Shown piece by piece: positions 8,681 to 17,868 of a stretch of DNA of 26,310 nucleotides. Source of the stretch: Fidelibacterota bacterium (GTDB lineage: Bacteria; Fidelibacterota; Marinisomatia; Marinisomatales; S15-B10); NCBI GenBank assembly GCA_002707905.1, contig PAOF01000022.1, positions 31,758-58,067 on the forward strand, written 5' to 3'. The position numbers and the translations under genes were made by a program. The notes below the pieces were generated by a model. That model was not told the origin of the DNA. It made no database searches and saw only the letters and a program-made list of their open reading frames with translations. Numbering within the stretch: the first letter of the stretch is position 1; every line of letters begins with the position of its first letter.

Positions 8681-9292
8681 TTGGCTGTTAAAATTAGAAT
8701 GAAACGTCAAGGTCGTAGAAATAGGCCTTTTTATAGGATTGTAATTATTGATTCTCGAAAAAGAAGAGATGGAAAGCCAATTGAAGAATTAGGGTGGTAT
8801 AATCCAATTCAGCAAATTGAAAAAAATTATGAAATTGATAATAAAAGAATAATTTATTGGATTAATGAAGGTGCTCAACCATCAAATACAGTTAAAAATA
8901 TTTTAAAAAAGGAAGGTATTCTTCTTCGAATCCATCTTCAGAAGCAGGGTTTGAGCGAAAAAGATATTGAATATGAATTTCAAAAATGGGAAATGGACAG
9001 AGAAGAAAGATTAAAAAATAAAAAATCCAAAATCAAGAAATCAAAAAAGCAAAATTTAAAAGAAAACGAAATAAAAACAGAAATCAAAACAGATGCTTTA
9101 GAAAAAGAGAAAGTTTCTGAGGAGAAGCCTGCAGAGGAGTCTGTTAAGGAGGAGAAAGTTTCTGAGGAGAAGCCTGCAGAGGAGTCTGTTAAAGAGGAGA
9201 AAGTTTCTGTGGAGAAGCCTGAAAATGAATCTGAAAAAAAAGAAAAAGTTACAAAAAAATCAAAATCAAAGAGTACCAACAAAAGTAAATAA
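8681..9292 (+). CDS. rpsP: Ribosomal protein S16 with long charged C-terminal tail
   Basis: S16 is a small-subunit assembly protein. Residues 1 to about 85 are the conserved domain (AVKIRMKRQGRRNRPFYRI, then ELGWYNP). The protein is 203 aa, against ~80-90 in many bacteria. Residues from about 105 on form a Lys/Glu-rich, low-complexity tail, including three copies of a 15-residue unit (EKVSEEKPAEESVKE and variants) at 143-187 and a Lys/Ser-rich end. Extended S16 tails are known in Bacteroidota relatives, but the near-identical repeats suggest recent expansion. The start is TTG, supported by GGAGG at 8669-8673. It is first gene of the conserved rpsP-rimM-trmD-rplS order, with rimM 6 bp downstream. 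Confidence 0.95.
   Translation: MAVKIRMKRQGRRNRPFYRIVIIDSRKRRDGKPIEELGWYNPIQQIEKNYEIDNKRIIYWINEGAQPSNTVKNILKKEGILLRIHLQKQGLSEKDIEYEFQKWEMDREERLKNKKSKIKKSKKQNLKENEIKTEIKTDALEKEKVSEEKPAEESVKEEKVSEEKPAEESVKEEKVSVEKPENESEKKEKVTKKSKSKSTNKSK
9107..9241 (+). repeat. 45-bp tandem repeat inside rpsP (three units)
   Basis: Units are 9107-9151, 9152-9196 and 9197-9241. The first two encode identical peptides (EKVSEEKPAEESVKE) and differ by one silent base that I can see; the third is degenerate (EKVSVEKPENESEKK). The unit is visibly richer in G and C (GAG, CCT and GCA codons) than its surroundings, where GAA dominates. This points to duplication of one short segment rather than drift of the whole tail. 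Confidence 0.93.
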
Positions 9293-9298
9293 ATTGAA

Positions 9299-9796
9299 AT
9301 GACTAGAAAATTAAAAACAGTAGGAAAAGTTGTTAAAGCAGTTGGTTTGAAAGGAGATGTAAAAATATTTCCTTTAGATTCTTACATCCATAATATCCCT
9401 AATCAAGAGTTTTTTTTTATTGGAGATTCTCCTGAAAAGGCAAAAAAACATTACACATCTTTTGTAACTAAATCTGGTAAATTGTTAAGATACAAAATTC
9501 ATGAAAATGTCAATAGAAGAGATGCTGAAAATTTAGTTGGAAAATTGATTTTTAGAACCGTCCCTGAAAATGAGATTTTAAATGAAGATCTAATTGGTTT
9601 TTTAGTTGTAACAACAGAGGGATTACCAATTGGAATTTTATCTGATGTTTTAACTATGCCAGCTCATGAGGTTTTAAGTATTGACACAGGAGAAAAAGAG
9701 ATATTGATACCTTCTGTAGCAGAAATTGTTAAGAAAATTGATCTTAAATCAGAAAGTATCATAATTTATCCAATGGAAGGATTGTTGGAGTTGTAA
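9299..9796 (+). CDS. rimM: Ribosome maturation factor RimM
   Basis: RimM binds S19 and assists maturation of the 30S head. The 165-aa length is normal. The N-terminal domain begins VGKVVKAVGLKGDVKIFPLD, a typical RimM signature, and the second half (LIGFLVVTTEGLPIGILSDVL, then PAHEVLSI and EILIPSV) is the PRC-barrel domain that contacts S19. It starts with an ATG 6 bp after rpsP, the protein it works beside, and its stop shares one base with the start of trmD (TAATG), suggesting translational coupling. Confidence 0.95.
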   Translation: MTRKLKTVGKVVKAVGLKGDVKIFPLDSYIHNIPNQEFFFIGDSPEKAKKHYTSFVTKSGKLLRYKIHENVNRRDAENLVGKLIFRTVPENEILNEDLIGFLVVTTEGLPIGILSDVLTMPAHEVLSIDTGEKEILIPSVAEIVKKIDLKSESIIIYPMEGLLEL

Positions 9797-10503
9797 TGCA
9801 AATTTTCATTGTAACACCTTTCCCAGAATTTTTAAACATATATCTAAATTCCAGTATTTTGGGTAGAGCTCAGAAAAAAAAAATAGTTCAATATAATATT
9901 TTAGATTTAAAGCATTTTGGAATCGGAAAACATAATCAAATAGATGATCAACCATTTGGCGGTGGACCAGGTATGATAATGTTAGCTGAACCTTTTTTTA
10001 ATGCATTAGACAAAATTAAAAATATTTATCAAGGTTCAAATAAAATGAAAATTATTTTACCATCTCCAAAAGGAAAAATTCTTAATCAAACCACATCAAA
10101 AAAATTATCTAGTTTTGATGGATTAGTTTTTTTTTGTGTGCATTACAAAGGTGTTGATGAAAGAGTAATTGATAAATTAGTTGATTATGAAATTTCAATT
10201 GGCGATTATGTTGTTACAGGAGGTGAACTTCCATCCTTGATAATTATCGATTCTATCGTAAGATTAATACCAGGAGTAATTGGAGATCAAGATTCAGCTA
10301 ACTTTGATTCATTTTCACATGATTTGTTAGATCATCCTCATTATTCTAGACCTCGTAATTATAAAGGAATGAAAGTTCCTGATGTTTTAACATCAGGTAA
10401 TCATGCTAATATTGAATCTTGGAGAGAAAAGCAAAGAGAAATTATAACAAAAAATAATCGTCCTGATATATGGAATAATTACAAAAATAAATTATCTAAG
10501 TGA
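9796..10503 (+). CDS. trmD: tRNA (guanine-N1)-methyltransferase TrmD
   Basis: TrmD methylates G37 next to the anticodon in a subset of tRNAs using S-adenosylmethionine, which prevents +1 frameshifting. The 235-aa protein starts [12 protein letters not shown] and has the family motifs [11 protein letters not shown], then [11 protein letters not shown] in the trefoil-knot cofactor site, and the C-terminal [19 protein letters not shown] with [10 protein letters not shown], which help bind tRNA. It overlaps rimM by one base and precedes rplS by 10 bp. No anomaly. Confidence 0.97.
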   Translation: MQIFIVTPFPEFLNIYLNSSILGRAQKKKIVQYNILDLKHFGIGKHNQIDDQPFGGGPGMIMLAEPFFNALDKIKNIYQGSNKMKIILPSPKGKILNQTTSKKLSSFDGLVFFCVHYKGVDERVIDKLVDYEISIGDYVVTGGELPSLIIIDSIVRLIPGVIGDQDSANFDSFSHDLLDHPHYSRPRNYKGMKVPDVLTSGNHANIESWREKQREIITKNNRPDIWNNYKNKLSK

Positions 10504-10513
10504 GGTAAAAAAT

Positions 10514-10855
10514 ATGGCACAACCACATGAGTTTTCAAAAGATTTAGAAAAAAATAATTTACCTGATTTCAAATCTGGTGACACTGTTTGCGTTAATGTT
10601 AAAGTTATTGAAGGTGGAAAAGAAAGAATTCAAAAGTATGAAGGAATTGTTTTAGCAAGAAAAGGAACTGGAACAAATTCTACTTTTACTGTCAGAAAAA
10701 TTTCATCAAATGTAGGTGTTGAAAGAATTTTTCCACTTCATTCTCCTAACATCGATAGTATAGAACTTCTCAAAAAAGGTAAAGTTAGAAGGTCAAAAAT
10801 TTATTATCTAAGAGAGCTTAAAGGAAAAGCAGCAAGAATTAAAGAAAAAAGATAA
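10514..10855 (+). CDS. rplS: Ribosomal protein L19
   Basis: L19 sits at the interface of the ribosomal subunits. The 113-aa protein matches the family in length and motifs: [54 protein letters not shown] and [25 protein letters not shown] start, with a short GAGG at 10502-10505 as ribosome binding site. It closes the rpsP-rimM-trmD-rplS block; the MFS reading frame begins almost at once after its stop. Confidence 0.98.
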   Translation: MAQPHEFSKDLEKNNLPDFKSGDTVCVNVKVIEGGKERIQKYEGIVLARKGTGTNSTFTVRKISSNVGVERIFPLHSPNIDSIELLKKGKVRRSKIYYLRELKGKAARIKEKR

Positions 10856-10864
10856 CCTTTTATT

Positions 10865-12019
10865 ATTTTTACAGATCAAAAAAATGTTTTATTTTTAACG
10901 AGTCTATCTCATTTTATTGTACATTCAACTATAATTTTTTATCCAACTTTAATTTATTTATTTGTTGAAGAATTTAAAATAGAAATCGAATTAATTGGTT
11001 TTATTTATATGATTTCCAACTTTTTTTTTGGGTTTGGATCCTTATTTTCTGGTTATGTAGAAAATAGATATGGAGAAAAGAAACTTCTTTTAATATTTCA
11101 AATAGGTTCATTTTTTTCATGTTTTTTTATAATTTTTTCACAAAGTTTTATATCATTTGCTTTTTTTCACATTCTATTATGTGTCTTTTTATCAATTTAT
11201 CATCCAGCAGGTTTAACATTAATATCAAGAAGAACTAATTATCTTAGCAAAGCTATGAGTTATCATGGTATTGCAGGAAGTTTAGGTTTGGCTTTTGGTC
11301 CAATTTTATCCTCTTTACTAACAACATTTATTTCCTGGAGATATGCTTATTTTTTAGCTATGTTGATTTTTTTATTTCTTTTTTTTATAACATTGATTTC
11401 ACTTGAAGTAAAAACAGATAAAAACATAATAACATCAAAAAGGAAATTCTTTAGAAAAAAATTGATTTTATTTTATTTAATTAATTGTTTAGCTGGTATT
11501 GCTTTTTCTTCATTTTTAACATACATGCCAATTTTTTTTACTATCAAATTAATTAATTTAAATTTTGTACCAATTTTGATTGGTGGGGTTTTTACTACTT
11601 TAGTTTTATTAGCTGGTATTCCTGGTCAATTACTGGGTGGGTTCATCGGTGAAAAATTTAAAAAAAGTTCTATTATCATGATTTTATGTATTTTACATAT
11701 ACCATTGTTAATCATTATACCTTTATTAAATGGATATTTCTTAATTTTCTATTCATTAATTTTAGGTTTTATAAATTTTATTTTTCAACCTATTGGAAAT
11801 TCAATTATTGCTGATTATACTTCTTCAAATGAAAGAGGCTTTGCTTATGGATTTTCTTTCTTTTTAGGTTTTGGTATTGGTTCATTGGGTTCTGGAATTG
11901 GAGGTATATTACTTTCAAATTGGAATATTTCTTTAGTATTTTACTTTGCAGCGTGTATGATGATTTTGTCTATTATACCGTCTTTACTTTTGTTGAAAGT
12001 TGATAAAAAAGATAATTAA
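10865..12019 (+). CDS. MFS transporter, start codon unclear
   Basis: A major facilitator superfamily permease, about 384 aa with roughly 12 membrane helices; the motifs (LSHFIVHSTIIFYPTL, YHPAGL, SYHGIAGSLGLAFGP) resemble the fosmidomycin-resistance (FSR-like) branch. Substrate unknown. The first ATG in frame (11009) would give 336 aa and lose the first helix. The same frame is open upstream to the rplS stop and encodes that helix (VLFLTSLSHFIVHS), but contains no ATG, GTG or TTG. The start given here is an ATT at 10865 (or 10862). Alternatively, one missing T in the run at 10887-10890 would join the ATG at 10884 to the frame, giving MFLFLTSLSHF. No Shine-Dalgarno is seen. selA starts 19 bp downstream. 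Confidence 0.85.
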   Translation: MFTDQKNVLFLTSLSHFIVHSTIIFYPTLIYLFVEEFKIEIELIGFIYMISNFFFGFGSLFSGYVENRYGEKKLLLIFQIGSFFSCFFIIFSQSFISFAFFHILLCVFLSIYHPAGLTLISRRTNYLSKAMSYHGIAGSLGLAFGPILSSLLTTFISWRYAYFLAMLIFLFLFFITLISLEVKTDKNIITSKRKFFRKKLILFYLINCLAGIAFSSFLTYMPIFFTIKLINLNFVPILIGGVFTTLVLLAGIPGQLLGGFIGEKFKKSSIIMILCILHIPLLIIIPLLNGYFLIFYSLILGFINFIFQPIGNSIIADYTSSNERGFAYGFSFFLGFGIGSLGSGIGGILLSNWNISLVFYFAACMMILSIIPSLLLLKVDKKDN

Positions 12020-12038
12020 ACTATTATTGGTATATTAA

Positions 12039-13400
12039 ATGGAAAGACGTGAAATTCCCTCAGTAAATTCTATTTTAGAAAAATTAGATATAAATCAAAT
12101 TAATTTACCGAGGGAAATTATACTATTTATCATTAAAAACAAACTTTCACATTTGAGAAGACTTGATAAAAAAGATTTGGATAGTATATTCAAAAAAGAC
12201 ATTACAAATGAAATTATAAATCAAATTAAATTATCTAGTGAAAACAGTTTATCAAAAGTAATTAACGGAACTGGAATAGTTTTACATACTGGTTTAGGTA
12301 GAGCTCCAATATCAAAAGATATTTTATTTAATTTAGCAGAAGATTTATCTGGATATACCAATTTAGAGTTTGATGTAAAAAATGGGAATAGAAGTGAAAG
12401 ATTAACACATGTATCAAATTTAATATCATCAATTGTTGAATCGGAAAGTTCAATTGTAGTAAATAACAATGCAGCTGCAGTTATGTTGGCAATAAATACA
12501 TTAGCTCATAAAAAAGAAATAATAATATCTAGAGGGCAATTAATTGAAATAGGTGGATCATTTAGAATTCCAGATGTTATAAACCAAAGTGGAGCATTTC
12601 TCAAAGAAGTAGGAACTACTAACAGAACTCACTTAATTGATTATAGTAAAGCAATAAATAAACATACTGGGGCAATAATGTATGCTCATACTAGTAATTA
12701 TAAAATTGAAGGATTTACAAAAGAAGTAGAAATTAAAGATTTAGTTAAATTATCAAAAAAAAATAATATTCCATTGATTGTAGACTTAGGAAGTGGTGCA
12801 CTTTTAGATTTTAAAAAATTAAATTTACCTACTGAACCTTTAGTAAAAGATATTATTAATTTGGGAGTAAGTTTAGTTACATTTTCCTCAGATAAATTAA
12901 TAGGCGGACCTCAATCAGGTATAATTTCTGGTGAGAAAAATATAATTGATAAATTACATCAAAATCCAATATATAGATCATTAAGATGTGATAAGTTTAT
13001 CATTTCAATTTTAGAGAGAACTCTTAGACTACATGATTTTGATAATCCAAACTTAAAAATAGAATCACTGAAACTTTTATCAGCATCAAGAAAATTACTC
13101 AAAAAGAAAGGTGATGAAATATTAAATAAAATTAAGAAAGAAAAAATTAAAGAATTGAATATTAAACTTGAAGATTCTTTAGTTGAAGCTGGTAGTGGAT
13201 CTCTTCCAATTAAAAGTATAGAAAGTGCATGTTTTAAATTTAAATCTTCAAAATATAAATCAACTGAAATTGCCCGATATTTTAGAAATCTTAATCCTCC
13301 TATTATAGGTTATATTAAAAAAAATTATTTTCATATTGATTTGAAAGCAATTTTAGATGATCAATTGGATTATATATCTTCTTCAATAAATAGTATTTAA
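12039..13400 (+). CDS. selA: L-seryl-tRNA(Sec) selenium transferase SelA
   Basis: SelA is a pyridoxal-phosphate enzyme that converts Ser-tRNA(Sec) to Sec-tRNA(Sec) with selenophosphate. The 453-aa protein is full length. It carries INGTGIVLHTGLGRAP, SIVVNNNAAAVML, SRGQLIEIGGSFRIPDV, GTTNRTH and HTSNYKIEGFT, all near-identical to known SelA. The cofactor lysine is Lys286 in SSDKLIGGPQSG. ATG start without a clear Shine-Dalgarno. selB begins at the base right after the stop codon. The enzyme needs SelD and tRNA(Sec) (selC), neither of which is in the window. Confidence 0.97.
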   Translation: MERREIPSVNSILEKLDINQINLPREIILFIIKNKLSHLRRLDKKDLDSIFKKDITNEIINQIKLSSENSLSKVINGTGIVLHTGLGRAPISKDILFNLAEDLSGYTNLEFDVKNGNRSERLTHVSNLISSIVESESSIVVNNNAAAVMLAINTLAHKKEIIISRGQLIEIGGSFRIPDVINQSGAFLKEVGTTNRTHLIDYSKAINKHTGAIMYAHTSNYKIEGFTKEVEIKDLVKLSKKNNIPLIVDLGSGALLDFKKLNLPTEPLVKDIINLGVSLVTFSSDKLIGGPQSGIISGEKNIIDKLHQNPIYRSLRCDKFIISILERTLRLHDFDNPNLKIESLKLLSASRKLLKKKGDEILNKIKKEKIKELNIKLEDSLVEAGSGSLPIKSIESACFKFKSSKYKSTEIARYFRNLNPPIIGYIKKNYFHIDLKAILDDQLDYISSSINSI

Positions 13401-15275
13401 ATGAAACAAATAATAATTGGAACAGCAGGGCATATTGATCATGGTAAAACATCAATTGTAAAAAGTTTAACAGGATTGAATACAGATGTTCAAAAAAATG
13501 AAATTGAAAGGGGTATGACAATAGATTTAGGATTTGCTTTTATGTCAAATGATATAACAATTATTGATGTTCCTGGACATGAAAAATTCATAAGAAATAT
13601 GGTGGCTGGCGTCAATTCAATAGATATAGCATTATTGGTAATTGCAGCTGACGATGGAATAATGCCCCAAACTAAGGAGCATCTTGATATTTTATCATAT
13701 TTAAATATTCCATATGGAATAGTTGTTTTGAATAAAGTTGATTTGATTGATGATAAAGATTGGATGAATTTAATTGAGCAAGATATAAAAAAATTCTTAA
13801 AAAATACTTTTATGCAAAATTCACCTGTAATTAAAGTCTCAGCAAAAAATAATTTTGGGATTGAAGAATTAAAAAAAAATATAAATTTAATTTCTAAGCA
13901 AAATTTTAATAAACCTGACAGAGGATTTTTTAGGTTGCCTGTCGATAGGTCATTTTCATTAAAAGGATACGGAACAATTGTTACTGGATCTGTTTCAAGT
14001 GGAGAAATGAGTGTTGGAACAAATATTAAGATTTTGCCTATTGACTTGAGTTCAAAAATTAGAAGTATGCAAACGCATAGAAAAGAAGTTAAAAAGATCC
14101 AAATTGGAGAAAGAGTTGCTATAAACTTATCAAATATTGATAAAAATAATATCAAAAGAGGTAGTGAAATAGTTGAGAATGGATATGTTGAAAATTCACA
14201 AATTTTTATAGCTGAAATAACATTGAATAATAAAATACAAAGATTTATTAAAAATAATCAAAGGTTAAGAATTCATATTAATACTAAGGAGGTTCTCGGT
14301 AGAGTTCAATTAATTAATAACTTAAAAAAAATATCTCCTGGTCAAACCCATAAAGTAGTTATTAGATTAGAAAAAAAAATTCCATTGATTATTGACGATT
14401 TATTTATAATAAGATTTTATTCACCTCAGGAGACAATTGGAGGCGGAAAAGTTTTTATTACAATACCCCTTAATGAAAAAAAACTCTACTTTAAAAATTT
14501 AACAAAAATTTCACTTATTGCTGATAATGAAAGATTAAAATACTTGATAGGTTTGTATAAAGATGACCCTAAAACTATTTCAAAATGGAAAAAAATTTGG
14601 AGTATGTCTTTTTTAAGATTAAAAGAAATATTTAATAAGTTGGATTTAATTTATTTTGGTACAAATGAAGATAATTATATATCGTTAAGGTCTGAAATAA
14701 AATCTCAACAAAATGAATATTTAAATTATTTGTCTGAAAATTTAAAAAAAAATAAAAATATTAAATATTTATCAAAAGCTGAAATTTTTAAGAATTTGAA
14801 CTATAATGAAAGTTTGTTTAATTATATTACCTTAAGATTGGTTGAAAAAAATAAAATAAAAATTAAAAATGGTAAAATAACTCTATCTAATTATCAAATT
14901 ACATTAAGCCCAATTGATGAGCAAAATCTTAAAAAATTGCATTCCATTATTAAATCTTATAATTTTTCACCTCCAGAAATCAAAATCTTATCTAAAGAGA
15001 TGAGTATTGATTCAAAAAAAATAATTGATCTACTTTATATACTCTTGGATAAAGGTTTAGTTGTTCGAATATCAAATGATATTTGGATAAACAATGATAA
15101 CATTCAAGAATTAAAAAATAAAATTATATTGAAATTTAAAAAAAATAAAGAATTTACAGTCTCGGATATAAAAAACATGGCTGGTATTTCAAGAAAATAT
15201 GCAATACCAATTTTAGAATTTTTTGATAAAGAAAATTTTACATTTAGACTAAACAATTTTAGAAAATTAAAATAA
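13401..15275 (+). CDS. selB: Selenocysteine-specific elongation factor SelB
   Basis: SelB is the EF-Tu-like GTPase that carries Sec-tRNA(Sec) to UGA codons marked by a SECIS hairpin. The 624-aa protein has the GTPase motifs AGHIDHGKT (residues 9-17), DVPGH (56-60) and NKVD (111-114), then beta-barrel domains. The C-terminal ~250 residues are helical and fit the winged-helix repeats that bind SECIS in bacterial SelB, though that part is divergent and Lys/Ile-rich. It abuts selA with no gap and is 1 bp from mutS, so all three are probably co-translated. The presence of selA and selB implies selenoproteins elsewhere in this genome. Confidence 0.97.
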   Translation: MKQIIIGTAGHIDHGKTSIVKSLTGLNTDVQKNEIERGMTIDLGFAFMSNDITIIDVPGHEKFIRNMVAGVNSIDIALLVIAADDGIMPQTKEHLDILSYLNIPYGIVVLNKVDLIDDKDWMNLIEQDIKKFLKNTFMQNSPVIKVSAKNNFGIEELKKNINLISKQNFNKPDRGFFRLPVDRSFSLKGYGTIVTGSVSSGEMSVGTNIKILPIDLSSKIRSMQTHRKEVKKIQIGERVAINLSNIDKNNIKRGSEIVENGYVENSQIFIAEITLNNKIQRFIKNNQRLRIHINTKEVLGRVQLINNLKKISPGQTHKVVIRLEKKIPLIIDDLFIIRFYSPQETIGGGKVFITIPLNEKKLYFKNLTKISLIADNERLKYLIGLYKDDPKTISKWKKIWSMSFLRLKEIFNKLDLIYFGTNEDNYISLRSEIKSQQNEYLNYLSENLKKNKNIKYLSKAEIFKNLNYNESLFNYITLRLVEKNKIKIKNGKITLSNYQITLSPIDEQNLKKLHSIIKSYNFSPPEIKILSKEMSIDSKKIIDLLYILLDKGLVVRISNDIWINNDNIQELKNKIILKFKKNKEFTVSDIKNMAGISRKYAIPILEFFDKENFTFRLNNFRKLK

Positions 15276-15276
15276 A

Positions 15277-17868
15277 ATGAGTTCAAATAATTTTCTTAAA
15301 AAACAAACTCCGTTAATGAAACAATATTATAATATTAAAAAAAAATATTTAGATAGTATTCTATTATTTAGAATGGGTGATTTTTATGAGGCTTTTGATT
15401 CTGATGCAATAAAGATTTCAAACATTTTAGGAATTACTCTAACTAAAAGATCTAATGGTGCTGCATCTGATGTTGACCTTGCAGGTTTTCCCTATCACTC
15501 GCTAGATAATTATTTAATCAAATTAAGTAATGCAGGTATGAAAATAGCTATATGTGAGCAGGTTGAAAATGCTAAAGATTCTATTGGTATAGTAAAAAGA
15601 GAAGTTGTTGATGTCATTACTCCAGGAACTTCAATTGTGTTTGATACAAATGAAAATAAAAATAATTTTTTAGGATGCATTCATAAAAATAAAGATATTT
15701 TTGGTTTATCTCTTATAGATATAAGTACTGGTGAGTTTTTAATAGTTCAGGGCTTAGAGGTAGAAATCATGGAAACTTATTTTAAATTTAATCCTTCAGA
15801 AATAATTTTTTCTGATAAAATAAAAATTAATAATATACCTTGGATAAATAAAATCAATCCATTTAAATCGGAAATGGATAACTGGATTTTCGACTATGAA
15901 TTGTCTTATAACGCATTAATTGATCATTTTAAAATCTCATCATTAAAAAGTTTTGGATGTGATAAAATGAATGTTGGAATAATTTCAGCTGGAGTAATAA
16001 TTAGATATTTAACTAATAATAATTTTAATCAAATCAAACATATTTCAAGATTGAAACCTTATACTATTGAAGACAAAATGGTTTTAGATGATTTTACTAT
16101 AAAAAATTTAGAATTATTTAAAACAAATTCTTCAATGCAGTTGGGTTCATTTTTTTCAATTATTGACAAAACTATTACTCCTGGCGGATCTAGATTACTT
16201 CAACAAAAAATAAATTCACCTTCGATTAATATAAAATTTTTAGATAATAAATTAAATTTAGTTGAAAGTTTTCTTCAAAATGAAAATTATGCTAATGAGA
16301 TGAGATTGATTTTAAAAAAATCATCCGATTTGGAGAGAATATTAGGTAAAATAGCTAAAAATAAATCAAATCCACGAGATTTATTATCTTTACGTAATAC
16401 ATTATCTAATGTAAAAATTTTGAAGACAAAATTATTAAGTTCAAATTCTAAATTTCAAAAAAAAATATCAGAGAAATTTATTGATACCAATAAGATTGAA
16501 AAAAAAATTCAATCGAATATTTCTGAAAATAGTTCCGCAAATATTATTAACGGAAATGTAGTTTTAGATGGTGTCAATCAAGAGCTTGATGAATTAAGAA
16601 AAATTTCAAATTCAAGTAAAGAAACATTGTTAAAAATTGAAGATAGAGAAAGAAAAATAACACAAATAAATTCACTCAAGATAAGATATAATAAAGTTTT
16701 TGGTTATTATATTGAAATTTCAAAAGCTCATAAAAATAAAATTCTACCAGAAAATTATGTTCGCAAACAAACATTAATAAATGCTGAGAGATATGTAACA
16801 AAAGAATTAAAAGATTATGAAGAAAAAATCTTATCATCAGATCAAAGAATTTTTGAAATTGAAAAGAAAATTTTTAAAAAAATATCTAATTTTATTTTAG
16901 AAAACTCTTCAATCATTCAAATAAATTCTCAAATTATAAATGATTTAGATGTGTACCTTTCTTTTGCATCAATTGCAAAAGAAAATAATTATGTAAAACC
17001 TACTCTTACAAATAATCAAATAATTGAAATAAAAGATTCAAGACATCCAGTTATTGAACAAATTATCTCTAGTGATAAAAAATTTATCTCTAATGATTTA
17101 TTTTTATCTTCAGATGAAAGCCAAATTCATATTATAACAGGTCCTAATATGGCTGGAAAATCAACTTTTCTAAGGCAAATTGGTCTAATAGTAATTATGG
17201 CTCAAATAGGCTGTTACGTACCCGCATCAATTGCAAAAATTGGAATTGTTGATAAACTTTTCACGCGGGTTGGTGCTTCTGATAACCTTTTAGAGGGTGA
17301 ATCTACATTTATGGTTGAAATGATTGAAGCAGCTAATATTTTAAATAATACTACAAAAAAAAGTTTGATTTTATTTGATGAGATTGGTAGAGGGACTTCT
17401 ACATATGATGGAGTATCTATTGCTTGGAGTATTGTAGAATATTTGCATAATAATAAAGAGCTTCAATCAAGAACTATTTTTGCTACACACTACCATGAAT
17501 TAACTGAATTGCAAAATAAGTTAGATAGAGTTTTTAATTTTAATATATCTGTGAAAGAAATTGATGAACAAATAATTTTTTTAAGAAAAATAAATCAAGG
17601 TTCATCAGATCGAAGTTATGGTATTAATGTCGCACATATGGCGGGTATACCTGCTGAAGTCGTTGAAAGATCTCATCAAATATTAAATCAATTAATCAAT
17701 AAAAATTCTCTTGATACTAACTTTATTCAGGAAAATAATATAACATTTGAAAAAAAAAAATCAATCGAATATAAAATTTTAAGTGAATTGAAAAAAATTA
17801 ATCCAGATAAATTATCACCAATTGAAGCTTTAAATTTAATTTATAGCATAAAAAAAAAATTTGAATAA
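15277..17868 (+). CDS. mutS: DNA mismatch repair protein MutS
   Basis: MutS recognises mismatches and small loops and starts repair with MutL. The 863-aa length is typical of MutS1. The mismatch-reading Phe-x-Glu is F36-Y37-E38 in RMGDFYEAF. The C-terminal ATPase has Walker A GPNMAGKST at 622-630, Walker B with D701-E702 in LFDEIGRGTSTYDG, and FATHYHEL. The gene contains two long A runs near its 3' end (17750-17760, 11 A; 17850-17859, 10 A) yet keeps its frame. It starts 1 bp after selB and its last 8 bases overlap the next gene. Confidence 0.98.
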   Translation: MSSNNFLKKQTPLMKQYYNIKKKYLDSILLFRMGDFYEAFDSDAIKISNILGITLTKRSNGAASDVDLAGFPYHSLDNYLIKLSNAGMKIAICEQVENAKDSIGIVKREVVDVITPGTSIVFDTNENKNNFLGCIHKNKDIFGLSLIDISTGEFLIVQGLEVEIMETYFKFNPSEIIFSDKIKINNIPWINKINPFKSEMDNWIFDYELSYNALIDHFKISSLKSFGCDKMNVGIISAGVIIRYLTNNNFNQIKHISRLKPYTIEDKMVLDDFTIKNLELFKTNSSMQLGSFFSIIDKTITPGGSRLLQQKINSPSINIKFLDNKLNLVESFLQNENYANEMRLILKKSSDLERILGKIAKNKSNPRDLLSLRNTLSNVKILKTKLLSSNSKFQKKISEKFIDTNKIEKKIQSNISENSSANIINGNVVLDGVNQELDELRKISNSSKETLLKIEDRERKITQINSLKIRYNKVFGYYIEISKAHKNKILPENYVRKQTLINAERYVTKELKDYEEKILSSDQRIFEIEKKIFKKISNFILENSSIIQINSQIINDLDVYLSFASIAKENNYVKPTLTNNQIIEIKDSRHPVIEQIISSDKKFISNDLFLSSDESQIHIITGPNMAGKSTFLRQIGLIVIMAQIGCYVPASIAKIGIVDKLFTRVGASDNLLEGESTFMVEMIEAANILNNTTKKSLILFDEIGRGTSTYDGVSIAWSIVEYLHNNKELQSRTIFATHYHELTELQNKLDRVFNFNISVKEIDEQIIFLRKINQGSSDRSYGINVAHMAGIPAEVVERSHQILNQLINKNSLDTNFIQENNITFEKKKSIEYKILSELKKINPDKLSPIEALNLIYSIKKKFE

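Noticed and set aside
8980..9282. 100-codon minus-strand frame with Ser/Phe repeats
   Set aside because: It mirrors the rpsP tail repeat; the plus strand has conserved S16, a ribosome binding site and operon context.
13490..14155. 221-codon minus-strand frame inside selB
   Set aside because: It lies over the SelB GTPase domain, whose motifs are intact on the plus strand; no family resemblance on the minus strand.
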